Shown one piece after another: positions 8,553-20,300 of a DNA stretch of 64,000 nucleotides. Below the pieces are notes generated by a model. It was not told the DNA's origin, did not search any database, and worked only from the letters and a program-made list of their open reading frames with translations. The translations under genes and the position numbers were made by a program. The DNA comes from Streptomonospora nanhaiensis. GTDB taxonomy: Bacteria > Actinomycetota > Actinomycetes > Streptosporangiales > Streptosporangiaceae. Position 1 is the stretch's first letter; each line of letters opens with the position of its first letter. The stretch spans positions 5,890,001-5,954,000 of the forward strand of contig NZ_JACCFO010000001.1 in the NCBI RefSeq assembly GCF_013410565.1, written 5' to 3'.

Positions 8553-9707
8553 ATGGCCGACACCGCCGACACCCCCGCCGCACCGCGCGCCCCCGGCGGC
8601 ACCCCCGCCGCCCCGGCCCCGCCGGGGCCACCGCCCGGCCGATCCCGTCCCGCCGCCGTCCCCACCCGGCGCGGCCGGCTCCCGCTCCCGGTGGCGCTGG
8701 CGCTGCTGCTGGCCGCCCTTCCGCTGGCGATGACGCTGGGCGTGGGCGCGGGCTCGGTCGGGATCTCGGCCGCCGACACCTGGCGCATCCTCCTCCACCA
8801 GGCGGCCCCCGGGCTCGTGCCGCCCGACTGGCCGCCCGCCACCGAGGCCATCGTGGTCACGGCGCGCCTGCCCCGCGTGCTGCTGGCCGCGCTCGTGGGC
8901 GCGGGCCTGGCCGGGGTGGGGCTGGTGCTCCAGACGCTGGTGCGCAACCCGCTGGCCGACCCGCTGCTGCTGGGGGTGTCCTCGGGCGCCACCTTCGGCG
9001 CGGTGGTGGTCGTGGTGTTCGGCGTGCGGCTGTTCGGCGGCCAGTCGCTGCCGGCCACCGCGTTCCTCGGCGCGCTGGCCGCGCTCGTGGCCGTCTACCT
9101 GCTGGCCCGCACCGGCGGCCGGATCAGCACCCTGCGGCTCATCCTGTCCGGGGTGGTCATGGCCGAGGTGCTGTCGGCCGCCGCCGCGCTGGTCATCATG
9201 ACCTCGGGCGACCCCCACGCCGCCGCCCTGGTGCAGCGCTGGACCCTGGGCGGGCTGGGCGGCACCACGTGGGCCACCCTGCCCGCGCCCGCCGCGGCCG
9301 TGGCGGTCAGCACCCTGGTCGTCGCGGCGCAGACGCCGGCGCTCAACGTGTTCGCACTGGGCGAGGAGACCGCCACCGGGATCGGCCTCAACGTCGGCGG
9401 GTTCCGCGCCGCGATGTTCGTGGTGGTCTCGCTGGCCACGGGCGTGCTGGTGGCGGTCAGCGGCCCGGTGGGGTTCGTCGGGCTGATGATGCCCCACATC
9501 GCGCGCATGCTCGTGGGCCCCGACCACCGGCGCGCCCTGCCGGTGGCCGTGCTGCTGGGGGCGCCGTTCATGGTCCTGGCCGACCTGGTCGCGCGCACGC
9601 TGGCCCGGCCCGAGGAGATCCCCGTGGGGATCCTCACCGCGCTGTGCGGGGCGCCGTTCTTCCTGTGGCTGATGCGGCGCGGCACCCGGCGCGGTGCGGC
9701 GGGCTGA
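8553..9707 (+). CDS. FecCD/BtuC-type ABC transporter permease
   Basis: The 384-residue membrane protein has a Pro/Ala-rich cytosolic head of about 45 residues, then ten hydrophobic segments. Family motifs include RLPRVLLAALVGAGLAGVGL, VRNPLADPLLLGVSSGATFG, LSGVVMAEVLSAAA, LNVFALGEETATGIGLNV, SGPVGFVGLMMPHIARMLVG and EEIPVGILTALCGAPFFLWL. It forms the translocation dimer for the binding protein encoded 6 bases upstream. No ATPase gene follows; the next gene is convergent after 21 bases, so the ATP-hydrolysing subunit must be encoded elsewhere or shared. Confidence 0.92.
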   Translation: MADTADTPAAPRAPGGTPAAPAPPGPPPGRSRPAAVPTRRGRLPLPVALALLLAALPLAMTLGVGAGSVGISAADTWRILLHQAAPGLVPPDWPPATEAIVVTARLPRVLLAALVGAGLAGVGLVLQTLVRNPLADPLLLGVSSGATFGAVVVVVFGVRLFGGQSLPATAFLGALAALVAVYLLARTGGRISTLRLILSGVVMAEVLSAAAALVIMTSGDPHAAALVQRWTLGGLGGTTWATLPAPAAAVAVSTLVVAAQTPALNVFALGEETATGIGLNVGGFRAAMFVVVSLATGVLVAVSGPVGFVGLMMPHIARMLVGPDHRRALPVAVLLGAPFMVLADLVARTLARPEEIPVGILTALCGAPFFLWLMRRGTRRGAAG

Positions 9708-9728
9708 GCGGGTGGAGGCGGATGCGGC

Positions 9729-10925
9729 TCACACCCCGCCGAGGGGCCCGGGGTCCACGGGATCGGCGGGGGTGTCCACCCACAGCCGGTGCCCGCCGCC
9801 GGCGGTGACGGTCAGGCCGAGCCGGTCGCGCCCGGGCGACCCGGCCGCGCGCCACACCTCGCGCGCGGCGGCGATCTCGGCCCACAGGTCGCGCGGACCG
9901 GCCCGCAGGGTCTCGTAGGGCGGACCGGCGGGCACGTACTCGCCCAGGGCCCAGGAGCCGGCGCGGTCGTAGACGTAGACCGTGGCCTCGCCCGCCGCCG
10001 GGTGGTTGTCGGGGTCGGCCTCGAAGGACGCGTAGGCGAGCCCTGGCACCCGCCACCCCAGGACCACGCCCCAGCCGGGGTCGCGGTCGGCCACCACGCG
10101 CGGGTTGAGGTCGGTGTGCCCGGCCACGGCGGCGGGGTCGTGTTCGTCGACGAAGGTGTGCCAGGGGTCGGCGGAGCGCCGCTGGCCGCGCAGCCACATG
10201 AACGCGGCGTCGGCGATCATCCGGCCCTGGGCCGTGCCCTCGCCGACCTCCAGGCGCAGCAGCCCGGCGGAGGTGAAGCCCGGCCCCCACGGGCTCACGA
10301 CCGTTCCGCCGGGCCGGGTCCGGGTGATCCAGGCCGCCGGGACGCTGCGGGCCGCCACCGTGGCGATCACGCGGTCATAGGGCCCCTCGGGCGGGTGGGC
10401 GCCGTCGCCGACGACCAGCCGGGGCTTGTAGCCGAACCCGTGCAGCCGCTCGCGGGCGCGTTCGGCCACGCCGGGGTCGATCTCGACGGAGGTGACGTTC
10501 TCGTCGCCCAGCCGCTCGCACAGCAGGGCGGTGCTGTAGCCGGTGCCGGTGCCGATCTCCAGCACGGTGTCGCCGTCGCGGGCGTCCATGGCCTGGAGCA
10601 TCGCCACCACCAGGGAGGGCTGGGAGATGCTGGAGGAGGGGACCACGCCGGAGCCGTCGGGCCCGGTCGGCGAGCCGTCGTCCACCTGGGTGATGAGGGC
10701 GTAGTCCTCGTTGACCCACCGCGCGACGTCGGGGTCGGTGCGGGGGTAGGGCTCGAACAGTTCGCGGTGGCCCGCGCGGCGGACCCACACCGTGTCGGGG
10801 ATGAACGCGAGCCGGTCCACGGCCAGGACCGCGCGGTGCCAGGCGGGATCCTGGACCGCGCCCTTGGCCGTGAGGACCCGGGCGATTTCCGCGCCGGGAA
10901 GGAACGCCTGTGCGGATTCGGTCAC
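9729..10925 (-). CDS. PCMT-like (protein L-isoaspartyl methyltransferase-type) SAM methyltransferase
   Basis: The 398-residue protein has an N-terminal PCMT domain: SSSISQPSLVVAMLQAM, the SAM-binding motif VLEIGTGTGYSTALL, VTSVEIDPGVAERARERL and DRVIATVAARSVPAAWI. A C-terminal extension of about 180 residues (WHTFVDEHDP, GHTDLNPRVVADRDPGWGVV) is not part of ordinary repair enzymes. It resembles the long PCMT homologues that accompany ribosomal peptide systems (graspetides, FxLD lanthipeptides, imiditides), where they make aspartimide or isoaspartate. The GTG start overlaps by 4 bases (GTGA) the stop of a 26-codon ORF, so translation is coupled. No ATP-grasp or LanM enzyme is visible. A plain repair role remains possible. 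Confidence 0.85.
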   Translation of the reverse strand: MTESAQAFLPGAEIARVLTAKGAVQDPAWHRAVLAVDRLAFIPDTVWVRRAGHRELFEPYPRTDPDVARWVNEDYALITQVDDGSPTGPDGSGVVPSSSISQPSLVVAMLQAMDARDGDTVLEIGTGTGYSTALLCERLGDENVTSVEIDPGVAERARERLHGFGYKPRLVVGDGAHPPEGPYDRVIATVAARSVPAAWITRTRPGGTVVSPWGPGFTSAGLLRLEVGEGTAQGRMIADAAFMWLRGQRRSADPWHTFVDEHDPAAVAGHTDLNPRVVADRDPGWGVVLGWRVPGLAYASFEADPDNHPAAGEATVYVYDRAGSWALGEYVPAGPPYETLRAGPRDLWAEIAAAREVWRAAGSPGRDRLGLTVTAGGGHRLWVDTPADPVDPGPLGGV

Positions 10926-11002
10926 TTGTTGGGGTCCTGTCCGTCGCCGTCGCTGCCCCGGCCGGAGTCGCGGGGGACGTCGGGGTTCTCGTGCCCGCCC
11001 AT
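10922..11002 (-). CDS. 26-residue Asp/Gly-rich small peptide coupled to the methyltransferase
   Basis: An ATG at 11002 preceded by a strong TGGAGG opens a 26-codon frame ending in TGA, which shares GTGA with the methyltransferase start. The peptide begins MGGHENPDVPRDSG and ends GDGQDPNK. It has six Asp and two Asn residues in contexts such as DS, DG and NP, which are the classical succinimide-prone motifs, and no Cys. Small size, good ribosome-binding site and coupling suggest either a precursor substrate for the PCMT-like enzyme or a translational leader. No homologue is known to me, so the function is inferred purely from context. Confidence 0.55.
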   Translation of the reverse strand: MGGHENPDVPRDSGRGSDGDGQDPNK

Positions 11003-11129
11003 GGTTGCCTCCAGGAGCCGATGACGTTCTGGACGCTAGCCCGGCGGCGGCCGGGTGTCATGGCCGTCCGCGCGATCGGGCCCCTGCCTGGGCCGTCGCG
11101 GGCCGCGCCGGGCGCGCGCGGCACGCGGC

Positions 11130-11171
11130 CTGGTGGCCGGGTCCGCCCCCGCGGGGGGACCCGGCCACCAG
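11130..11171 (-). terminator. strong hairpin terminator after the GH9 cellulase gene
   Basis: A 15-bp perfect stem (11130-11144 with 11157-11171, starting CTGGTGGCCGGG) is extended by three more G-C pairs after one mismatch; the loop is four bases. It begins 8 bases after the cellulase stop codon on the minus strand and separates that gene from the small-peptide/methyltransferase pair, which therefore needs its own promoter in 11003-11129. Confidence 0.75.
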
Positions 11172-11178
11172 CGGCGGC

Positions 11179-13485
<2,307 letters not shown>

Positions 13486-14115
13486 TCAGCGCGCGGGCGG
13501 GGCCAGCGCGGTCAGTTCGGCGCGCAGCGCGGGGTCGGTGGCGAACTCCCCGCTCAGGTGCGAGGTCACCATGGCCGCGCCGTGGGCCTGGGCGCCGCGC
13601 AGGGTCATGCAGGCGTGCTCGGAGCGGATCAGGCACGCCGCACCGCGCGGCGACAGGTGGGTGTCGAGCGCGGCCACCGTCTGCTCGCCCAGCCGCTCCT
13701 GCACCTGGGGCCGGCGCGCCAGCTCCTGCACCAGCCGGGCCAGCTTGGACAGCCCCACGATCGGCGCGCCGGGCTGGGGCAGGTAGGCCACGGTGGCCCG
13801 GCCGGAGAACGGCAGGATGTGGTGCTCGCACATCGCCACGAAGGGGACGTCGACCGCCGCGATCACGCCTTGGCGGCCCGACTCCGCGGGGAAGCGCACC
13901 TTGAGGTGCCGCTCGGGGTCCAGCCGCAGCCCGCTGGTCATCTCGGCCAGGGCTGCGGCGAAGCGCTCGGGGGTGCGGCGCGTGGACTCGGTGTCGCAGG
14001 GCAGCCCCAGCTCCCGCAGCAGCGCGCGGGCGTGGGCGACCGCGGGCGCCTCGGCGCGGCCGGGGGTGTCGAGGGCGGCGGCCGTGTCGCGCGTGTCGGT
14101 GGGCAGGGTGGTCAT
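13486..14115 (-). CDS. folE: GTP cyclohydrolase I (FolE type)
   Basis: The 209-residue enzyme converts GTP to 7,8-dihydroneopterin triphosphate, the first step toward both folate and 7-deazaguanines. The zinc and active-site motifs are intact: VPFVAMCEHHILPFSGRATV (Cys and His ligands), IVGLSKLARLVQ and SEHACMTLRGAQ (third Cys ligand). GAGGAG stands ahead of the ATG. It is the last gene of the minus-strand run that also encodes QueD, QueE and QueC, 80 bases after queD. A dedicated FolE copy inside a queCED group normally signals preQ0-directed metabolism rather than folate supply. Confidence 0.93.
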   Translation of the reverse strand: MTTLPTDTRDTAAALDTPGRAEAPAVAHARALLRELGLPCDTESTRRTPERFAAALAEMTSGLRLDPERHLKVRFPAESGRQGVIAAVDVPFVAMCEHHILPFSGRATVAYLPQPGAPIVGLSKLARLVQELARRPQVQERLGEQTVAALDTHLSPRGAACLIRSEHACMTLRGAQAHGAAMVTSHLSGEFATDPALRAELTALAPPAR

Positions 14116-14195
14116 CGGGTCTCCTCGCTCGCGGGTGGGCGGGTGCGCGGGTGCGGACCGGCCGCCGGTGGGGCCCGGCCGCCGCTCCGGGATCC

Positions 14196-14750
14196 TCACC
14201 GCGCGGTCTCCCGCCACTGGGCGGTGTTGACATGGGTCTCGCTGACGCACACGGCGCTGACGCGGGCGCCGGGGGCACACGGCAGGGCCGCCAGCAGGTC
14301 GGCGGCCACCCGGGCCACCAGTTCGGCCACCGCCTCGACCGTGGGGTAGGCCAGGTCGCGGGCGAACCGCTCGGCGGGCCGCGGGTCGGCGGCGCCGAAC
14401 CGGAACACCTTGCAGCCGTGGTCGGGCAGCAGCTTGGCCAGCGGGTCGGCCGAGCCGAGCATGGCGCCGTGGTCGAGCTGGGTGTCGATCCACGACCGCA
14501 GCCCGGCCTTGAACGAGCCGAACTCCACCACGGTGCCCTCGGCCAGGCGGGGCGCCGTCACGGTGACCTCGGCCCACCAGGAGTGGCCGTGCAGGTTCTC
14601 GCACTTGCCCGCCAGGTGGGGCAGCCGGTGGGCGGTCTCGAAGTTGTGCCGCACGGCCACCGCGTGCTCGGCGGCGGGGCGGGCGGTGGCGGCGGGTGGG
14701 GCCGGCGCGGGGGCGGCGGCTGCCCCCGCGCCGGGGCCGGTGGTCTCCAT
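14196..14750 (-). CDS. queD: 6-carboxy-5,6,7,8-tetrahydropterin synthase (QueD)
   Basis: This is a 184-residue member of the 6-pyruvoyl-tetrahydropterin synthase fold. After an Ala/Pro-rich head of about 30 residues come the zinc-site histidines in HNFETAHRLPHL and ENLHGHSWWAEV, the preceding catalytic Cys in GKCENLHGH, LDHGAMLG and VSETHVNTAQW. It turns dihydroneopterin triphosphate into carboxytetrahydropterin. Its ATG shares one base with the queE stop (TGATG), so the two are translationally coupled. The Ala/Pro head is unusual for the family and probably disordered. Confidence 0.93.
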   Translation of the reverse strand: METTGPGAGAAAAPAPAPPAATARPAAEHAVAVRHNFETAHRLPHLAGKCENLHGHSWWAEVTVTAPRLAEGTVVEFGSFKAGLRSWIDTQLDHGAMLGSADPLAKLLPDHGCKVFRFGAADPRPAERFARDLAYPTVEAVAELVARVAADLLAALPCAPGARVSAVCVSETHVNTAQWRETAR

Positions 14751-15385
14751 CAGTCGATCCCCAGGTGCTTGTGTGTCTGCAGGGAGAGGTGCCAGCGGGG
14801 GTGGTCCAGGCAGTACTCCAGCGCCGCCTGGGTGTTGTGCTCGATCTCGGGGCCGTCCATGGGCTGGAGGCGGAACGACGCGAAGTCCAGGTGCTCGAAC
14901 CGCGCGGGGTCGCCGCCCTCCTGGGGGTAGACGAGCTTGAGTTCGTCGCCGCGCTCCACCACCAGGTCCGCGCCGATCTTGGGGCTGACGCACAGCCAGT
15001 CGACGCCCGGGGGCGGTGCCATGGTGCCGTTGGTCTCCACCGCGACCCAGAACCCGCGGGCGTGCAGGGCGTCCAGCGCGGCGGTGTCCAATTGGATGAG
15101 CGGCTCGCCGCCGGTGCACACCACGAACCGGTACTCGGCGGTGCCCGGGCGCCACTGCCGCTCGACGGCCGCGGCGAGGTCGTCGGCGGTGGCGAACCGG
15201 CCGCCGTTCTGGCCGTCGGTGCCCACGAAGTCGGTGTCGCAGAATTGGCAGACGGCGCGGTGCCGGTCCTTCTCGCGGCCGGTCCACAGGTTGCAGGTGG
15301 CAAACCGGCAGAACACGGCCGGCCGCCCGGCGTGGGTGCCCTCGCCCTGGAGCGTGTAGAAGATCTCCTTGATCAGGTAGGCCAT
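14750..15385 (-). CDS. queE: 7-carboxy-7-deazaguanine synthase (QueE, radical SAM)
   Basis: The 211-residue radical SAM enzyme opens with YLIKEIFYTLQGEGTHAGRP, the signature opening of QueE. The cluster motif is the expanded type found in this family: CRFATCNLW, then a 14-residue insertion, then CQFCDTDFVG. Further motifs are CTGGEPLIQLD and VAVETNGT. It contracts the pterin ring to 7-carboxy-7-deazaguanine (CDG). The gene overlaps queC and queD by one base at each end, so queC-queE-queD form one tight translational unit. Confidence 0.94.
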   Translation of the reverse strand: MAYLIKEIFYTLQGEGTHAGRPAVFCRFATCNLWTGREKDRHRAVCQFCDTDFVGTDGQNGGRFATADDLAAAVERQWRPGTAEYRFVVCTGGEPLIQLDTAALDALHARGFWVAVETNGTMAPPPGVDWLCVSPKIGADLVVERGDELKLVYPQEGGDPARFEHLDFASFRLQPMDGPEIEHNTQAALEYCLDHPRWHLSLQTHKHLGID

Positions 15386-16077
15386 CAGACCGCGCTCCGG
15401 TAGGCGATGGGGTCGGGCACCCCGGCCTCGGCGAACCCCTTCAGCCGCAGCCGGCAGGTGTCGCAGCGGCCGCAGGCCCGGCCCTGGGGGTCGGGGTCGT
15501 AGCAGCTGGAGGTCAGGGAGTAGTCCACGCCCAGCTCCAGGCCGCGCTTGATGATCTCGCCCTTGGTCAGCCGCACCAGCGGCGAGCGCAGCCGCAGCCG
15601 CCTGCCCTCGACCCCGGCGCGGGTGGCGAGGTTGGCCATGGCCTCGAACGCCTCCAGGTACTCGGGGCGGCAGTCGGGGTAGCCGCTGTAGTCGACCGCG
15701 TTGACCCCGGTGAAGATGTCGAAGGCGCCGGCGGTCTCGGCGTAGGCCAGGGCGAAGGACAGGAACACGGTGTTGCGCGCGGGGATGTAGGTGACGGGGA
15801 TCCCCGCCGCGATCTCCTCGGGGGTGCTGTCCTTGGGCACGGGGATGTCGTCGGTGAGGGCGGACCCGCCGAAGACCCGCAGGTCGATGTCGGCGACCAC
15901 GTGGCGGGCCACGCCCCGGTGCGCGGCCACGCGGTGGGCGGCCGCCAGTTCGACGCTGTGGCGCTGGCCGTAGCGGAAGCTCAGCGCGTAGGGCTCGAAG
16001 CCCTCGTGCTGGGCGATGGCCAGGGCCGTGGCCGAGTCGAGGCCGCCGCTGAGAAGGACGATGGCGCGTGGTTTCAT
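15385..16077 (-). CDS. queC: 7-cyano-7-deazaguanine (preQ0) synthase (QueC)
   Basis: The 230-residue PP-loop ATPase turns CDG into preQ0 using ammonia and ATP. The nucleotide motif [15 protein letters not shown] is at the N-terminus, followed by [28 protein letters not shown] and [18 protein letters not shown] four-Cys zinc site (SCYDPDPQG, then CGRCDTC) closes the protein. It follows the P450 gene by 71 bases. No queF-type nitrile reductase is seen, so the local pathway stops at preQ0. Confidence 0.95.
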   Translation of the reverse strand: MKPRAIVLLSGGLDSATALAIAQHEGFEPYALSFRYGQRHSVELAAAHRVAAHRGVARHVVADIDLRVFGGSALTDDIPVPKDSTPEEIAAGIPVTYIPARNTVFLSFALAYAETAGAFDIFTGVNAVDYSGYPDCRPEYLEAFEAMANLATRAGVEGRRLRLRSPLVRLTKGEIIKRGLELGVDYSLTSSCYDPDPQGRACGRCDTCRLRLKGFAEAGVPDPIAYRSAV

Positions 16078-16148
16078 GCGTGCCTGCTTTCACGTGGACG
16101 GTTGGGAGGGCGGCCGGGCCGGGGCTGGGCGGGCGCCGGGCGCGGCTG

Positions 16149-17333
16149 TCAGGTGGACCAGGTGGCGGGCAGCCGCAGCGGGGCGCGCAGATCGGCGTCG
16201 TCCCAGGCCAGGCTGTGGGCGGGCACCGCCAGCCGCGCCCCGGGCAGGCGCTCGGCGAGCACGGCCAGGCCGATGCGCAGCTCCATGCGGGCCAGGTGGG
16301 CGCCCAGGCAGTGGTGGGGGCCGCGCCCGAACGCCAGGTGCGGGTTGGGCCGCCGCCGGGGGGCGAGGTCGTCGGGGTCGGCGAACACGGCGCGGTCGCG
16401 GTTGGCCGAGGCGATCACCGGCATCACCGCCTCGCCCCGCGCGATGGCCCGCCCGCCCAGCTCCAGGTCCTCGGTGGCCACCAGCAGCACGAACGCGTTC
16501 ATCAGCGGCACATGGCGCAGCAGCTCCTCGACGGCGGTGTCGAGGACGTGCGGCGAGGCGCAGACCTCGGCCAGGCCGTGCGGACGCTGAAGCAGGGCGG
16601 CCAGCGCCGCGCCCAGGTGCTGGACGACGGTGTGGTAGCCCGCTATGAGCACGCTCTGCACGACCAGGGCGCGGCCGTCGCGGTCGAGCGCGGGGTCGGC
16701 GGCCAGCGCGGCCGGCAGGGCGGAATCGGGCCCGCGCCGCCCCCGGTCGGCCAGCCGCCCGGCGTAGTCCTCCAGCGCCGCCACCGAGGCCAAGAACGCC
16801 TCCGACGGCACACGGGCGGGGTTCAGGACGGTCCGCACGTGGGGGCCGAACTCCGCCTCCTCGGCGGGGTCGACGCCCAGCAGCGCGCACAGCACGCGCA
16901 GCGGGAAGGGGGCGGCGAACCCGGCGCGGAGGTCGGCGGGCGGCCCCTGGCGCACGAGGTGGTCGGCGCACTCGTGGGCGAGCGCGCGGATGCGGCCGGC
17001 CCCGGCCTCCAGGCGGCGCGGCGAGAGGAACGCGGCGGCTGCGCTGCGGTGGCGGGCGTGGTCGGCGCCGCTGAGTTCGAGGAGCGTGGGGCGGGGCGGG
17101 CGCGCGGGCGGGTGCCCCGGCGGCCAGGTGCCGGCCAGGGGCCGCACCAGGCGGGGGTCGGCCAGCGCCGCGCGGACGTCGGCGTGGCGGGTGACCAGCC
17201 AGGCGGGTTCGCCCTTGGGCGCCGCGACCCGGCACACGGGGTCGTGGGCGCGCAGGGCGGCGTAGGCGCGCGGGGCGCCGGGCGAGCCGGGTTCGGCCTC
17301 GGGGATCGGCGGCGCCGCGACCTGGCCGGTCAC
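16149..17333 (-). CDS. cytochrome P450 with atypical I-helix
   Basis: The 394-residue soluble bacterial P450 has the K-helix ExxR in VEELLRHVPLMN and an intact heme loop FGRGPHHCLGAHLARME with the thiolate Cys near residue 339. The I-helix reads SVLIAGYHTVVQHLG; the usual acid of the AGxE/DT motif is His. The Arg normally preceding the ATEDLELGG strand is Leu (FVLLVATEDL). These changes suggest altered oxygen activation. The GTG start overlaps the stop of the NRPS gene by 4 bases (GTGA), so the P450 is coupled to it and probably acts on the same intermediate. Electron-transfer partners are not encoded nearby. Confidence 0.92.
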   Translation of the reverse strand: MTGQVAAPPIPEAEPGSPGAPRAYAALRAHDPVCRVAAPKGEPAWLVTRHADVRAALADPRLVRPLAGTWPPGHPPARPPRPTLLELSGADHARHRSAAAAFLSPRRLEAGAGRIRALAHECADHLVRQGPPADLRAGFAAPFPLRVLCALLGVDPAEEAEFGPHVRTVLNPARVPSEAFLASVAALEDYAGRLADRGRRGPDSALPAALAADPALDRDGRALVVQSVLIAGYHTVVQHLGAALAALLQRPHGLAEVCASPHVLDTAVEELLRHVPLMNAFVLLVATEDLELGGRAIARGEAVMPVIASANRDRAVFADPDDLAPRRRPNPHLAFGRGPHHCLGAHLARMELRIGLAVLAERLPGARLAVPAHSLAWDDADLRAPLRLPATWST

Positions 17334-20300
17334 CGGGGATCCCCCTCGTGGGCGAGGCCGTCCTCGGCGGTGCGGCCCGCGGGACAGGCGGCGGGACGGC
17401 GGATGAACCCGGAGGTGAAGAAGTACTCCAGGTAGCGGTCGATCAGCGCGGTGTCGACCGGCGGGCAGTCCAGTCCGCTGCCGGCCAGGGCGGTGTCGGT
17501 GTTGGCGCGGCCCAGTTCGGGGAAGACCCCGGCGGTGTACATCTCCTTGACCGAGATGTCGGTGCGGTTGCCCCGGTCCACGCACAGCGACACGAACGGC
17601 GCGGTGGGGCTGGTGGGGTTGTCGGCCACGTGCAGCACCAGGCTCAGCACCCACCGGTCGTAGGGCAGGGTCATGATGTCGAAGCCGGCCGCGCGCATGC
17701 GCTCCACCACCGCGGCCAGGCCGCTGGGCCGGGGGTTGGTCAGGTGGTAGGTGCGCCGCCCGGTGTGGTGGCGGGTGGCGATGTGCACGACCGCCTCGGC
17801 GAGGTGGTCGACCGGGACGAAGTCCATGGGCAGGTCGATGTCGGGGGCGAACCCGACCTCGGCGATCATCTTGAACAGCGAGCAGATGGCGGTCTCGGTG
17901 TTGCACACGCCGGTGTCGGCGGGGCCGGTGACCTCGTAGGGCCGGTGCACCGCCACCGGCAGGCCCTGGTCGGCGGCCTCGTGCAGCAGCTGCTCGGCCA
18001 CCCACTTGCTCTCGGCGTAGCCCATGGTCAGCCGGTCGGCGTGGGCCAGGGGGAGGTCTTCGTCGACCCGGCGCACCCCGGCGGTGCCGAACCCGGCCAG
18101 CACCGCCACCGTCGACAGGAAGTGCACGGGCACCCGGCGGCGCGCGGCCAGCCGGACGACCTCGCGGGTGCCGTCGACGTTGGCGGCGCGCAGGGCGGTG
18201 TAGGGGTAGATGAAGTTCACCTGGGCGCCGGAGTGCAGCACGAGGTCGAGGGTGGCCGCGAGGTCGGCGGCGCGGTCGGGGTCGAGGCCCAGGCCCGGTC
18301 GGGTGAGGTCGCCGGGGAAGCACACCAGGCGGTCCTCGGCGCCCTCGGCGCGCACCCCGTAGCGGGTGAGCGCGGCCAGGACGCGCTGGCGGGCGTGGTC
18401 GGTGTCGTGGGCGCGCACCGGGCAGTGCACGGTGGCGCCGGTGCGGGCGAGCAGGGTGCCCACCAGGTGCGCGCCGACGAACCCGGTGGCGCCGGTGACC
18501 AGCACCGCTCGAGGCTCGCGCGGGCACGGCGCGGGGCCCTCGGCGGGCGGGAGTTCGAAGCCCAGGCGGGACTCCGCGGCGAAGTCCAGCCCGGCCGGGG
18601 GCGCGGCGGCGGTGTCGGGTTCGGCGTCGCGCAGCGCGGCGACCGCGGCGGTGAACTCCTCCACGGTGGGCCCGGCCAGCAGGGCCCGTACCAGGGCGCT
18701 GCTGTGGGAGTGGTGGACGGCGAGCATGGCGCGGGTGCGGTTGACGACCTCGGCGGCCAGCAGGGAGTCGCCGCCGATGCGGAAGAAGTCGTCGCCGGGG
18801 CCGGGGCGCACGCCCAGCACCAGCTCCCACACCACGGTCACCACGGTGCGCACGCGCGCCAGCGGGTCGGCGGGGTCGGCGTCGTCCATGGCGCTGTGCA
18901 GGGCGGCGCGCACGCGCGGGCCGGGGGCGTCGGCGGGTTCGGCGGTGGCGTTGTCGGCGGTGTCGGCCGTGCGCAGCGCGGTCAGGCGGGCGCGGTCGAC
19001 CTTGCCCGTGGCCGACACCGGGAACGCGGCGAGTTCGCGGATGGTGCGCGGCACCGCCGGGGCGGGCAGCCAGGCGGCGCAGAAGCGGCGCAACTCGGCG
19101 AGGTCGATCCCGGTGGTGCCGGCGGCGGGCGTGACGAAGGCGTGGAGGGCGCCGGTGCCAGGGTCGAGTTCGACCGCGGCCTCACCGACGTCGGGGTACT
19201 CGCGCAGCCGGGCCTCGACCTCCTCGGGCTCGATGCGCTGGCCGCGGACCTTGAGCTGGCGGTCGACGCGGCCCAGGTACTCCAGCATGCCGTCGGAGCG
19301 CAGCAGCGCGCGGTCGCCGGTGCGGTACAGCCGCTCGCGGTCGCCGGTGGGCGCGGTGACGAACCGCTCGGCGGTCAGCGCGGGATGGCCGGGGTAGCCC
19401 GAGGCCAGGCCGTCGCCGCCGACATACAGCTCTCCGGCCTCGCCGACGACGGCGGGGGCGCCGTCGGCGCGCAGCACCCGGCAGGTGGAGTTGGCCAGCG
19501 GGCGGCCGATGGGCACCTGGCGGGCGTCGGCGGGCAGGTCGCGCACCCGGTACATGGTCGAGGCCACCGTGTTCTCGGTGGGGCCGTAGAAGTTGACGAC
19601 CTCGGTGCGGGGGCAGGCGCGCATGACGGCGCGGGCGAGGTCGGGGTCCATGGCCTCGCCGCCGGCCGACACGAAGTCCAGCTCGGAGAAGGCGCCGGGG
19701 CGGGTGCGCGCGACGTGGTGGAACACACTGGTGGTCAGGAAGGCGACGTTGACGTTCCCCAGGCGCAGGTGGTCCTCCAGCGCGGCGGGGGAGACCATCA
19801 CGTCGCGGTCGGCGACCACGAGTTCGGCGCCGCGGGCCAGCGCCGACCAGATCTCGATGGTGGAGGCGTCGGAGGAGAGGTTGTAGCCGTGCAGCACGCG
19901 GGTGCGCGGGCCGATCGCGGGGAACTCCGGCTCCGACATCACCAGGCGGACGACGCCGCGGTGGGTGACGGCGACCGGCTTGGGGCGGCCGGAGGACCCC
20001 GAGGTGAACATGATGTAGGCCGGGGCGCCGGCGTCGCCGGGGTGGGGGATGCCGGGTTCGGGCAGCTCGGCGTGGGGGCTGGGCGGGGTGCTGATGTCGA
20101 GGTCGAGGCGGGCCGACAGGCGGCGCACGCGGCGGCTGGCGCCGGGCAGCGCCACGGCGACGTGCACCCCGGCCTCCTCGGCCATGGCGTTGAGGCGGGC
20201 GGGCGGGAGGTCGTCGTCGAGCGGGACGTAGGCGGCGTTGGCGCGCAGGATGGCGAGGAAGGCCACCAGCGCCTCGGGGCCGCGCCGCCCGCACACGCCC

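Noticed and set aside
13486-16077. Reading the queC-queE-queD-folE genes as a tRNA queuosine or Dpd-type DNA-modification operon
   Set aside because: No queF, transglycosylase, queA/queG or dpd genes are seen here; the adjoining genes are NRPS, P450 and a flavoprotein instead.
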